NCBI RefSeq assembly: GCF_900156335.1
Contig: NZ_FTMZ01000012.1
Span: 1-64,000, forward strand
Direction of reading: 5' to 3'
Length of the DNA stretch: 64,000 nucleotides
DNA from: Sphaerotilus natans
Lineage (GTDB): Bacteria > Pseudomonadota > Gammaproteobacteria > Burkholderiales > Burkholderiaceae_C
Below are positions 36,301 through 43,416 of the stretch, piece after piece (position 1 is the first letter of the stretch; every line of letters starts with the position of its first letter). The position numbers and the translations under genes are program-made. The notes beneath the pieces are model-generated. The model saw nothing but the letters and a program-made list of their open reading frames with translations. It had not been told where the DNA came from and did not search any database.

Positions 36301-37693
36301 GGCGATCGAGAGCCGCGACATCGCCGCGCTCGACAGCAGCCAGATCGGCGCACTGGGCAGTGCGCAGATCGCCGCGCTGACGACCGCGCAGATCGCTGCG
36401 ATCGAGACGGCCGACATCGTCGGCCTGGGCTCGGCGGCGCTGCGGGCCCTGACGACTGCACAGATCGTGTCGCTGAACTCGGCGCAGTTCGGGGCGCTGA
36501 CGACCGCCCAGCTCGGTGCGCTGACCACCGTGCAGATCGCCGCGCTCGAGACCAGCGACCTTGCTGCGCTCGGCGCCGACCAGATCGGCGCGCTGGGCAC
36601 CGCACAGATCGTTGCGCTGTCGACCCGCCAGATCGCATCGCTCGGGACCGATGACATCGCCGCGCTGACCGGTGCCCAGGCGGCGGCGCTGACCACGACG
36701 CAGCTGGCCGCCTTCAGCACCCGCCAGATCGCGGCGCTGGAGACGGGCGACCTGTTGGCGATGAGCAGCACGCAGATCGCCTCGCTGTCGGGCAGCCAGT
36801 TCGCTGCGCTGACGACCGAGCAGGTCCAGGCGCTGCAGACGACCGACATCGTCGCGATGACCTCGCTGCAGGCGGAAGCGCTGACGACCGCGCAGATCGT
36901 TGCACTCACCACCGAGCAGGTGGCCGTGCTGGAGACACGCGACATCGCTGCGATGTCGATGACCCAGGCCGCGGCCTTCGAGCAGACCGACATCGACGCG
37001 ATGAGCGAGGCGCAGCGCGCCGCGCTGGCTGCGCTGTCGCCGATCGTGCTCGATCTGGACGGTGACGGCGTGCGCACGCTGTCGGCCTCGGCGGGCGTGC
37101 GCTTCGACCTGCTGGCCAGCGGCCAGGCCCACGCCACCGGCTGGGTCTCCGCCACCGACGGCCTGCTGGTGCGCGACCTCAACGGCAACGGCCGCATCGA
37201 CGACGGGCGCGAGCTCTTCGGCGTGGCGACCCAGCTCGACGGCGGCCAGATCGCCGGCAACGGCTATGTCGCGATGCAGGCGCTCGACAGCAACGGTGAC
37301 GGCCGGCTCGATGCGAAGGACGCCGCCTTCGGCGAGCTCCGCGTCTGGGTGGATGCGGACTCCGACGGCCTGTCCTCGGCGGCCGAGCTGCACGGCCTGG
37401 TCGATCTGGGCATCGTCTCGCTCGACCTGAATGCGCAGGCGGGGACCACGGTCGATCAGGGCAATCTGCTGGGTCTGGTTTCGGGCTACACCCGCAGCGA
37501 CGGCAGCGTGCATGCGATGGCCGATGTCTGGTTCGCCCGCGGCGAGGCGGCGCCCGCCCCGGCGCTGGACGAACTGCTGGCCGAGGCGCCGGCCAGCGCT
37601 CCGCAGGCCAGCGCGGCGGTGGTCGCTTCGGTGATCGCGCCGAGCGCCACTGCGACGCTGGACGAGCTGATGCGCCAGCAGCCGCTGCTCTGA
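30305..37693 (+). CDS. Giant octapeptide-repeat protein, probable type I secretion substrate with Ca-binding C-terminus
   Basis: About 2,462 residues from the ATG at 30305 (MASIFTTLSPAEVAEL); in-frame starts at 30152 and 30197 would add a tail unlike the rest. From about residue 10 to 2,240 it is made of octapeptides of the form [ST]-[ST]-x-Q-[IV]-A-A-L, which contain one or two hydroxy residues each. The C-terminal 220 residues hold DLDGDGV, DLNGNGRID and DSNGDGRLD, plus DADSDGL, which look like EF-hand/RTX-type calcium loops in a module common at the end of type I secreted proteins. The protein ends TLDELMRQQPLL. There is no signal peptide, which fits type I secretion through the transporter encoded at 41166-46067. 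I infer a surface or matrix protein; the function is unknown. Confidence 0.88.
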   Translation: MASIFTTLSPAEVAELPPEELAALTTEDWAGISSAQVAVLSVEQIAAIESLGLAAISTTALRGFDAEAITALSTTQVAALTTGQVVSLTVAQIGGLASEDVSVWSTLQTSALTTAQIASLGSEQLAGLSAADITAFGSTQIGAFTTAQAPLLDAAQIGAIETRDLVALSTTTLRAFSAEQIALLSTAQVAALASTQVAALGTNQIAGLTTRQIGALETADIVALSSAQFAALTTAQVAALSTPQIGAIETRDLVGLGTTGLGALTSNQIAALSTAQVAAFNTTQIAALSTAQIVALESTDFAALNTAQIIALSSEQIAAMAVGDIQALSTSQIAALRPWQIPALTAAQVAALGTNDLAVLGTTQVAALTSTQVLALGTTGIAALSPAQIQALGAENAAALSTLQIAALTTLQMPSLSLAQVAALTTTQIGALQTADLVAMSTAQIAALGTHQVAALKTAQVAVLETADLVALNSAQIAVLSTAQMVAMSTMQIAAIESRDIGALSTVAVRALSTGQIAALTSLQVAALATEQIAALTSAQVAAIDTADLRAMSTAQIEALSSTQVGALRSTQIAALSTRQLGALDTSDMVALGSTQIQALSTAQIAALSVAQIAALETRDLAALGTAGVRALTTAQVAALTTAQAQALGTLQIQALSTTQVAALESTDLIAMNTAQISAFSTTQVVALGSRLISALETADIAAFSSLQIGALTTAQVAALGNAQVLAIESRDFAALTTAQLRALSTAQLQAFSSAQVAALNTVQLTALTTGQVQALESADIIALSSTQIAALTTAQIAALTTVQLGALQTVDIAALGSAQINALNTVQFAALSTAQVLALESRDLASLGTAALRSLSTQQIVALNTVQTAALTTSQVAALGSTQVAALETTDLAAFSSLQVAALTTAQVAALNSRQVAAIETADIAALSSAQLNALGTVQLAALTSLQVGALETRDLAALNTASLHALTTAQILALNTAQVAALTTGQMAALSSSQLRTLETTDIVALGTGQIAALTTAQAAALTTRQVAALETTDIAALSSSQFAALGTSQLVTLSSAQIAAIETRDLVALSTDALRSLLTTQIAALGTVQAAALTSTQVAALTTRQIAAIETTDLVAMSSAQVAAMSTAQLIALTTAQVGVLQTVDLAGLSSTQLGALTTAQLGALSSVQLMALETRDLGALSSTQLRALSTSQIVAFGSAQIAALDTAQIATLTTRQIAALESADVIGLSSTQVAALTTSQVAALTTAQVAVLQTVDIAAMSSAQLAALNTTQIAALTTSQVAAIESRDLAALSTGFVRTLSSAQIVALSSVQVAALASAQVAGLSTDQVTALETSDLVALTTLQTVALTSSQVAALTTRQIVALQAEDISALGTHQIGALGSLQLAALSTSQIQALETRDMVALSSRVIGALSTAQVVALTSAQVAALNSVQVAALTSLQVAALETVDLVALGTTQIAALTSTQVAALTTRQIVALETADIAAMTSVQFGAMSTLQLAALNTVQLQALETRDLAALSSTAVRAFTTLQIGALTTLQAGALTTGQLNALSTAQMAALNTADIAALSSNQIAALSTVQIGALTTRQIAAMETRDIAALTSEQVAVLRTHQIAALTGAQVAALETRDIAALSTAAVRAFSTSQILALGTAQIAQLTSTQVAALSTSQIRAFETTDIAALGNAGLLPALSSSQIAALETHDLAALNTNALRTLTTAQIVALSSAHLAALGSSQIAALTTAQVAALETADIVAFSTLQVSALTTAQMAVLNTRQVAALQTDDIVALSSAQIAALDTAQIAALTSTQIAALEVRDIVALGTDGAAALSTLQVLALSTAQVAALSSAQLAAFGTRQIAALETGDIVALNTAQIAALSAEQIAALSSRQFAALETTDIVALSSSQVAALSGAQIAALNTLQFAALETRDLVALSTTAVRALTTAQIAGLTVFQAAALTTDQIHALSTTQVAALETGDLVALGTHQVAALTTAQVAVLRTSQLVAIESRDIAALDSSQIGALGSAQIAALTTAQIAAIETADIVGLGSAALRALTTAQIVSLNSAQFGALTTAQLGALTTVQIAALETSDLAALGADQIGALGTAQIVALSTRQIASLGTDDIAALTGAQAAALTTTQLAAFSTRQIAALETGDLLAMSSTQIASLSGSQFAALTTEQVQALQTTDIVAMTSLQAEALTTAQIVALTTEQVAVLETRDIAAMSMTQAAAFEQTDIDAMSEAQRAALAALSPIVLDLDGDGVRTLSASAGVRFDLLASGQAHATGWVSATDGLLVRDLNGNGRIDDGRELFGVATQLDGGQIAGNGYVAMQALDSNGDGRLDAKDAAFGELRVWVDADSDGLSSAAELHGLVDLGIVSLDLNAQAGTTVDQGNLLGLVSGYTRSDGSVHAMADVWFARGEAAPAPALDELLAEAPASAPQASAAVVASVIAPSATATLDELMRQQPLL
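30320..37027 (+). repeat. 24-bp coding tandem repeat (about 280 octapeptide units)
   Basis: In-frame tandem array of the type GCGCTGACCACCGCGCAGATC, one octapeptide per 24 bases. The leucine, glutamine and hydroxy positions are nearly invariant, while synonymous and conservative changes are frequent, so units are old and diverged rather than freshly copied. Units in which Gln is replaced by Asp (ETRD, ETAD, ESAD, QTVD) recur at fixed places and define a larger period. The array explains the very long but spurious open frames on the opposite strand. Confidence 0.95.
32153..37027 (+). repeat. 336-bp (112-residue, 14-octapeptide) super-repeat
   Basis: The E-[TS]-R-D unit starts at 32153, 32489, 32825, 33161, 33497, 33833, 34169, 34505, 34841 and 35177, exactly 336 bases apart, giving nine complete copies. 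The copy starting at 35177 is cut to 219 bases. The register restarts at 35396 and continues at 35732, 36068, 36404 and 36740, giving four more complete copies and a degenerate final one. Within a copy, acidic units occupy positions 1, 7 and 11, and unit 2 usually ends in [LV]R-[AST]-[LF]. The N-terminal part (30.3-32.1 kb) shows the octapeptide but no regular 14-unit register. Confidence 0.93.
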
Positions 37694-37709
37694 GGTCTCG
37701 CGCGCAGCA

Positions 37710-37735
37710 CGGGACGGGGCAGGAGCCCCGTCCCG
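37710..37735 (+). terminator. 11-bp hairpin after the giant gene
   Basis: CGGGACGGGGC (37710-37720) pairs perfectly with GCCCCGTCCCG (37725-37735) around AGGA, 17 bases after the stop codon. No T run follows. It may be a terminator, or an attenuator that lets a fraction of transcripts continue into the modification and secretion genes. Confidence 0.55.
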
Positions 37736-37812
37736 AACTGCCGAAATGCGCCGGGCTTGCCTTGCGCTTTCTGCGAGTTGAAGCGGGGCATCGCTGCAAC
37801 CATGGGCGCACC

Positions 37813-39759
37813 ATGGTCCTCACCGCCTCGCCCCCCCAGACTCCGGCCGCAGCGGCCGCCGCGACGGCAGCGCCGCCGGTTGCCGACCGCGCCCTGCTGA
37901 TCCAGGCCCTCGACCACCAGAACCAGGGGCGCGTCGAGCTGGCCGAGCAGCTCTTCCGCTTCTACCTCGGCCACTGGCCGGCCGATCCGGTCGCGCTGTA
38001 CTCGCTGGCGGTCATCCTGCTGCGCCGTGCCGACGCGGCCGAGGCGCTGACGCTGCTCGAGCGCGGCGTGCGCGACGTGCCGGGCTTCGCGCCGCTGTGG
38101 TTCGCGCATGCGACCGCGCTGCAGGGCACGGGCCGGCGCGACGAGGCCCTGACGAGCTACCAGCGTGCGATCGATCTCAAGCCCGACTACACCGAGGCGC
38201 TGATCAACAGCGGCGTGCTGCTGCGCGAGCTGCTGCAGCATGCCGCCGCGCTCGAGCGCTTCCAGCGGGTGCTGGCGCTTCAGCCGGCCAACGAGACCGC
38301 GCTGGCCAACTGCGCCACGCTGCTGACCGAGTTCCGCCGCACCGAAGAGGCGGTGGCGATGCTGCGCCAGCTGCAGGCGATCAACCCGTCCTACGACTAT
38401 GGCGTGGGCATGCTGGTCTACGAGCAGCTCCATGCCTGCGACTGGAGCGGCTTCGATGCGCTGTCCCGGCAGGTCATCGAGGGCGTGCGCGCCGGGCAGC
38501 GCGCGTGCAAGTCGCTGGCCTTCATGGGTCTGTCGGACTCGGCCGAAGACCACCAGCGCTGCGCGCGCACCTTCTCCGCCCACCGCTATCCGCCCTCGAC
38601 CACCCGGTTGTGGAACGGCGAGCGCTACCGCCACGACCGCATCCGTCTGGCCTATGTGTCGCCCGACCTGCGCGAGCATCCGGTCGGCCACCTGATGGCG
38701 GGCATCTTCGAGCACCACGACCGCCGCCGCTTCGAGACCATCGCGGTCTCGCTCGGGCCGGACGACGGCAGCCGGCTGCGCGCGCGCATGGTGGCGGCCT
38801 TTGACCATTTCATCGACGCGCGCCGCATGAGCGCGATCGACATCGCCCGTCAGCTTCGCGCGATGGAGGTCGACATCGCCATCGACCTGGCCGGCTACAC
38901 CGCCGACTCGCGCAGCGACATCTTCAGCCACCGGCCCGCGCCGGTGCAGGTCAACTACCTGGGCTATCCCGGCACGCTGGGCAACGGCTACATGGACTAC
39001 ATCCTGGCCGACCGCCATGTGATCCCGCCCGATCAGCAGCGCTTCTACGACGAGCGGGTGATCTATCTGCCCGATGCCTACCTGCCGCCGGCCGCCGGCC
39101 TGCAGATCGCCGAGCGCACGCCCACGCGGGCCGAGTGCGGCCTGCCCGAGGACGGCGTGGTCTTCTGCTCCTTCAACCACGACTACAAGATCCTGCCCGG
39201 CGTCTTCGCGATCTGGATGCGGCTGCTGGCGGCGGTGCCCGGCAGCGTGCTGTGGCTGATGTCGCGCAGCGAGCTGTCGCAGAAGAATCTGCGCGCGGCC
39301 GCGCAGGCTGCGGGCGTCGATCCGGCGCGGCTGGTGTTCGCGCAGCGCGTGCCGCGGGTCGAGGACCACCTGGCGCGCTACCGCGTCGCCGATCTCTTTC
39401 TCGACACCCATCCCTACAACGCCCACACCACCGCAGCCGACGCGCTGCTGGCGGGCCTGCCGGTGCTGACCTGCTCCGGCCAGGCCTTCCCATCCAGAGT
39501 GGCCGGCAGCCTGCTGCAGGCCGCCGGTCTGCCGGAGCTGGTCACCACCTGCCACGCCGACTACGAGGCGCTGGCGCTGGCACTGGCGCGCGATCCGGCG
39601 CGGCGTGCGGCGTTGCGGGCGAAGCTGCAGGCGCAGCGCGCGCACTCGGCCCTGTTCGACACGGCGGGCTTCACCCGCGACGTCGAGGCCGCCTGCATCG
39701 CGATGTGGCGCCAGAGCCGCCTGGGCGATGCCCGCGACGCGCTGTGCGCCGTGCCCTGA
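37813..39759 (+). CDS. TPR-containing O-GlcNAc-transferase-like protein (GT41, SPINDLY/OGT type)
   Basis: 648 residues from the ATG at 37813. Residues about 25-200 form tetratricopeptide repeats (for example PLWFAHATALQGTGRRDEAL, YTEALINSGVLLREL). Residues about 275-640 form the OGT catalytic domain: VSPDLREHPVGHLM with the His289/His293 pair corresponding to N-H-P-x-x-H in OGT, VNYLGYPGTLG, FCSFNHDYKILP with Lys459 equivalent to the UDP-contacting lysine, and YNAHTTAADALLAG. Bacterial members glycosylate proteins or act on unknown acceptors. Placed directly after a Ser/Thr-rich repeat protein and before its likely exporter, it is a strong candidate for modifying that protein in the cytoplasm. 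Confidence 0.9.
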   Translation: MVLTASPPQTPAAAAAATAAPPVADRALLIQALDHQNQGRVELAEQLFRFYLGHWPADPVALYSLAVILLRRADAAEALTLLERGVRDVPGFAPLWFAHATALQGTGRRDEALTSYQRAIDLKPDYTEALINSGVLLRELLQHAAALERFQRVLALQPANETALANCATLLTEFRRTEEAVAMLRQLQAINPSYDYGVGMLVYEQLHACDWSGFDALSRQVIEGVRAGQRACKSLAFMGLSDSAEDHQRCARTFSAHRYPPSTTRLWNGERYRHDRIRLAYVSPDLREHPVGHLMAGIFEHHDRRRFETIAVSLGPDDGSRLRARMVAAFDHFIDARRMSAIDIARQLRAMEVDIAIDLAGYTADSRSDIFSHRPAPVQVNYLGYPGTLGNGYMDYILADRHVIPPDQQRFYDERVIYLPDAYLPPAAGLQIAERTPTRAECGLPEDGVVFCSFNHDYKILPGVFAIWMRLLAAVPGSVLWLMSRSELSQKNLRAAAQAAGVDPARLVFAQRVPRVEDHLARYRVADLFLDTHPYNAHTTAADALLAGLPVLTCSGQAFPSRVAGSLLQAAGLPELVTTCHADYEALALALARDPARRAALRAKLQAQRAHSALFDTAGFTRDVEAACIAMWRQSRLGDARDALCAVP

Positions 39760-39793
39760 CACCGCGCATCTTCCGACCCTGCCGAGGCCTGCC

Positions 39794-40606
39794 ATGACCC
39801 CCTCGACGATCGTCCTGATCCCGATCTACCAGCCCCTGCTGTCGGTGCTGGAGCAGTTCTCGCTCGACCATTCGCTGCCGCTGCTGGCCGGGCGTGACGT
39901 GCGCTTCATCGGCCCGCGCGGTCTGGACTACGGCTACTACCAGCTGCGCTATCCGGGCATTCCGTTCGAGGCCTTCGATCCGGCCTACTTCGCGTCGATC
40001 GCCGGCTACAACCTGCTGATGCTGTCGCCGGCCTTCTACGAGCGCTACGCGGCGCACGAGTTCATGCTGGTGCTGCAGACCGACGCCATCCTGCTGCGCG
40101 ACGATCTCGATCACTGGATGAGCCGCCCCTACGACTACATCGGCGCGCCTTGGCCGCAGGGCGTGACGGTCAAGGTCGACCTGGACCCGTTCTGCGGGCC
40201 GCATGCCAAGACGGTGCGCGCGCTGGTGGGCAACGGCGGCCTGAGCCTGCGGCGCATCCGCAAGTGCCAGGCGCTGCTGCGCGAGTTTCCGCAGGCGCTG
40301 GAGATGTTCCGCCGCACCGGCTCGAGCGAGGACCTGTACTTCGCGATCATGGGCCTGCTGTCGGCCGACTTCGTGCTGCCCAACGAGCGCGAGGCCGCCC
40401 GCTTCTCCTGGGAGCTGCAGCCCGAGCACTACCACGCGATCGACTGCCGTCCGCCGATGGGCGGCCACGCCTGGTGGAAGTACAGCCCGAACTTCTGGGC
40501 GCGTTTCTTCCGCATGCCGCCGCCGCTGCAGGCCACCACCGTGCCGGCCCGGCTCACCGAACCCGGCCCGCTGGCCGAATCCGCCGCGCCGGCCACGCCC
40601 GCCTGA
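39794..40606 (+). CDS. DUF5672 family glycosyltransferase-like protein
   Basis: 270 residues from the ATG at 39794. Blocks recognised from DUF5672 proteins: FMLVLQTDAILLRDDL (acidic TDA/DxD-like motif near residue 97), YDYIGAPWPQG, VGNGGLSLRRIRKC, a SSEDLYFAI motif, and PMGGHAWWKYSPNFW near the end. The pattern suggests a GT-A-like nucleotide-sugar transferase, though no activity has been shown to my knowledge. It is 34 bases after the GT41 gene and 74 bases before a methyltransferase, so it probably extends or modifies the same glycan. Confidence 0.82.
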   Translation: MTPSTIVLIPIYQPLLSVLEQFSLDHSLPLLAGRDVRFIGPRGLDYGYYQLRYPGIPFEAFDPAYFASIAGYNLLMLSPAFYERYAAHEFMLVLQTDAILLRDDLDHWMSRPYDYIGAPWPQGVTVKVDLDPFCGPHAKTVRALVGNGGLSLRRIRKCQALLREFPQALEMFRRTGSSEDLYFAIMGLLSADFVLPNEREAARFSWELQPEHYHAIDCRPPMGGHAWWKYSPNFWARFFRMPPPLQATTVPARLTEPGPLAESAAPATPA

Positions 40607-40680
40607 GGGTCTCCGCGCGCGCCCGACTGCCCTGGAGCCTTTCCCCGCCGCTCCTCATTCACGGAACAGGACGACACCAG

Positions 40681-41169
40681 ATGACGACCAAGTCCCTCGA
40701 CCTCGGCTGCGGCCTGCAGCCCAAGAATCCGTTCAACGCCCAGGAGGTCTACGGCATCGACGTGCGCGACGACGCCGAGGCGCACATCGTCAAGGCCGAT
40801 CTGGTCATCGAGCCGATTCCGTTCCCGGATGACAGCTTCGACTATGTGACCGCGCATGACTTCCTCGAGCATGTGCCGCGCCTGATCTACCTGCCGCAGC
40901 GCCGCAACGCCTTCGTCGAGGTGATGAACGAGATCCACCGCGTGCTCAAGCCCGGTGGCGTGTTCATGTCCTTCACGCCGGCCTTCCCGCACGGGCCGGC
41001 CTTCCGCGATCCGACCCACGTCAACATCATCACCGAGGAAACCTTCCCGCTGTACTTCGACGACAAGGTGCGCTGGGCCTCGATGTACGGCTTCCGGGGC
41101 AGCTTCCAGATCCTCAGCCAGGAATGGCGCGGCGTGCACCTGATGAGCCTGCTGCGCAAGACCGCATGA
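40681..41169 (+). CDS. Class I SAM-dependent methyltransferase
   Basis: 162 residues. Motif I is SLDLGCGLQP (residues 5-14); VYGIDVRDD follows, then PFPDDSFDYVTAHDFLEHV (post-I/II region) and IHRVLKPGGVFMSF (motif III), which places it in the Methyltransf_11-like group. The C-terminal half, with DPTHVNIITEETFPLYF, resembles small methyltransferases found in glycan clusters. The stop overlaps the start of the ABC transporter by four bases, tying modification and secretion into one transcript. Target (sugar or protein) unknown. Confidence 0.88.
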   Translation: MTTKSLDLGCGLQPKNPFNAQEVYGIDVRDDAEAHIVKADLVIEPIPFPDDSFDYVTAHDFLEHVPRLIYLPQRRNAFVEVMNEIHRVLKPGGVFMSFTPAFPHGPAFRDPTHVNIITEETFPLYFDDKVRWASMYGFRGSFQILSQEWRGVHLMSLLRKTA

Positions 41170-43415
41170 ACGCCGCCGCACCGTCCGGGCAGGCCGCGGC
41201 CGGCAGCGCCGACGCGCTGCTCGGCGCGGTGCACTGGCTCTGCCGCCACCACGGCATCGAGCGCAGCGCCGAGTCGCTGCTCGACGGCCTGGGCGTGCCG
41301 CGACCGCTCACGCCCGCCGGCGCCTGCCAGGTGCTCGAGCACGCCGGCCTGCAGGCCGGGCGGGTGAGGCGCGATGCCGCCGAGGTGCTGGCACTGCTGC
41401 TGCCGGTCCTGCTGCCGCTGCGCGACGGCCGCGCCGCGGTGCTGCTGGCGCGCCATGTCGGGGCCGACGCTCGCCTGAGCCACGAGCTGCTGATCTTCGA
41501 CGCCAGTGGCACGCCGCCGGCTCCGCAGCGCCTGGACGACGAGGCGCTGCGCGCGATGCACGACGGCGACATGCTGCTGGCCGGCCCGGGCGAGACGCAC
41601 GGTGCGCGCGGCTTTTTCTCGCGCTCGGCGGCCGATGCGCCAGCCGAGTCGCTCGACGGCCACTGGTTCTGGCGCACGCTGCGCCGCTATCTGCCCTATT
41701 ACCGCGGCGCGATGCTGGCCGCCTTCCTCAGCAATGTGCTGATGCTGGCGGGCGGACTGTTCGCGATGGTGGTCTACGACCGGGTCATTCCGCACCAGGC
41801 GACCATCACGCTGTGGTCGCTGGCCATCGGCGCGCTGCTGGCCACCGGCTTCGATCTGGTGGCGCGCCAGCTGCGCAGCCACCTGATCGACCAGGCGGGT
41901 CGCCGCGCCGATCTGGCGCTGGGCAGCGTGCTGATGCGCCAGTCGCTGGGTCTGCGGCTGGAGCACCGGCCCGAATCGGCCGGCTCCTTCGCCCACCACA
42001 TGGCCCAGCTCGAGGTGGTGCGCGAGTTCTCCGCCTCGGCCTCGATGTCGGTGGTCAGCGATCTGCCCTTCATCGCGCTGTTCATCGCCGCGACCTGGCT
42101 GCTGGCCGGACCGCTGGCGCTGGTGCTGGTGATCGCGGTGCCGCTGATCCTGCTGATGACGGTGGGCGTGCAGGGCCTGCTGCGGCGCAGCATGCTGGCG
42201 CAGCAGCACCAGATGGCCGACATGCAGGGCCTGCTGGTCGAGGCGATGGACGGCATCGAGACGATCCGCGCCACCGGCGCGCAGGGCCATGTGCAGCGCC
42301 AGTACGAGCAGGCGCATGCGCTGGCCTCGCAGTCGGCGCTGCGCGCGCGGGCGCTGTCGAGCTGGGTCAACAATGTGTCGATGGTGGCACAGCAGCTCGT
42401 CACCATCGTGATGCTGGTCTGGGGCGTGCACCTGATCGGCGCCGGCCAGCTCACCGGCGGCGCGCTGATCTCGGCGGTGATGTTCGCCGGCCGGGCGATC
42501 GCGCCGCTGGGCAGCGTGGTGGCGCTGGCCTCGCGCTACCAGGGCGCGCGTGCGGCGCTGCGCATGCTCGACCGCCTGATGGCGCTGCCGGTCGAGCGCG
42601 ATCCGCAGCGCGCCTTCCTGCCCTGTCCGCAGCTCGAGGGCCGGCTGGCGCTGCGCGATGCCGGCTTCGCCTACGGCCCGCCCGGCCAGGCGCCGCAGGC
42701 GCTCTCGGGCGTGACGCTGCGCATCTCTGCGGGCGAGCGCATCGCGCTGCTCGGGCGCATCGGCAGCGGCAAGTCGACGGTGCTGCGGCTGCTCGCCGGC
42801 CTCTACCAGCCGACCACCGGCGCGGTCGAGATCGACGGGCTGGACCTGCGCCAGCTCGATCCGGCCGACTTCCGCCGCCACATCGGCGTGGTCGAGCAGG
42901 AGCCGCGGCTGTTTCGCGGCACGGTGCGCGAGAACCTGCTGCTCGGCCGCCAGGCCGGCGCCGACCGCATCGCCGAGGTGCTGCGCCTGACCGGCCTGGA
43001 CCGGGTGGTGGCCGCGCATCCGATGGGGCTGGACATGCCGGTGGGCGAGGGCGGCGCGATGCTCTCGGGCGGCCAGCGGCAGCTGGTCGCGCTGGCGCGG
43101 GCACTGCTGCTGCGCCCTCAGGTGCTGCTGATGGACGAGCCCACCAGCGCGATGGACGCGCAGACCGAGGCGCAGTTCGTCGCCCAGCTGCGCCAGGCGC
43201 TGCCGCGCTGCACGCTGGTGGTGGTCACGCACCGGCCGGCGATGCTGGAGCTGGTCGAGCGCATCGCGGTGCTCGAGGGCGGGCGGCTGATCGCCGACGG
43301 CCCGCGCCAGGCGGTGCTGCAGGCTCTGAGCGGCACCCGACCGGCAGCGCCCGCCGCAACGGCCGCGCCTGCTGCGGCCGCCGTGACCGCTCCCCGCGCC
43401 GAGGAGGTCTGCTGA
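41166..43415 (+). CDS. Type I secretion ABC transporter with N-terminal C39-like domain (LapB/HlyB type)
   Basis: 749 residues from the ATG at 41166. Residues about 10-150 resemble a peptidase-C39-like domain in which the catalytic cysteine position is not kept (ALLGAVHWLCRHHG), so it should bind rather than cut its substrate. Residues about 165-450 are the membrane domain. The ATPase domain has Walker A GRIGSGKST, signature LSGGQRQ and Walker B VLLMDEPTSAMD followed by VVVTHR. It exports large C-terminal-signal substrates in one step with the HlyD and TolC partners encoded next. The giant repeat protein is the obvious cargo. Confidence 0.93.
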   Translation: MNAAAPSGQAAAGSADALLGAVHWLCRHHGIERSAESLLDGLGVPRPLTPAGACQVLEHAGLQAGRVRRDAAEVLALLLPVLLPLRDGRAAVLLARHVGADARLSHELLIFDASGTPPAPQRLDDEALRAMHDGDMLLAGPGETHGARGFFSRSAADAPAESLDGHWFWRTLRRYLPYYRGAMLAAFLSNVLMLAGGLFAMVVYDRVIPHQATITLWSLAIGALLATGFDLVARQLRSHLIDQAGRRADLALGSVLMRQSLGLRLEHRPESAGSFAHHMAQLEVVREFSASASMSVVSDLPFIALFIAATWLLAGPLALVLVIAVPLILLMTVGVQGLLRRSMLAQQHQMADMQGLLVEAMDGIETIRATGAQGHVQRQYEQAHALASQSALRARALSSWVNNVSMVAQQLVTIVMLVWGVHLIGAGQLTGGALISAVMFAGRAIAPLGSVVALASRYQGARAALRMLDRLMALPVERDPQRAFLPCPQLEGRLALRDAGFAYGPPGQAPQALSGVTLRISAGERIALLGRIGSGKSTVLRLLAGLYQPTTGAVEIDGLDLRQLDPADFRRHIGVVEQEPRLFRGTVRENLLLGRQAGADRIAEVLRLTGLDRVVAAHPMGLDMPVGEGGAMLSGGQRQLVALARALLLRPQVLLMDEPTSAMDAQTEAQFVAQLRQALPRCTLVVVTHRPAMLELVERIAVLEGGRLIADGPRQAVLQALSGTRPAAPAATAAPAAAAVTAPRAEEVC

Positions 43416-43416
43416 C

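Noticed and set aside
30320-37027. CRISPR-like regular repeat
   Set aside because: Units are adjacent with no spacers, in frame, 24 bases and coding; no cas gene is near.
30254-37513. Very long open frames on the minus strand opposite the repeat gene (about 980 and 1,230 codons)
   Set aside because: They are low-complexity Arg/Gly/Gln-rich read-throughs of a GC-rich 24-bp coding repeat; the plus-strand frame has a coherent period, a start and a C-terminal domain.
37510-37693. PEP-CTERM or other sorting tail on the giant protein
   Set aside because: There is no Pro-Glu-Pro motif, no hydrophobic helix and no terminal Arg cluster; the end fits a type I secretion signal instead.
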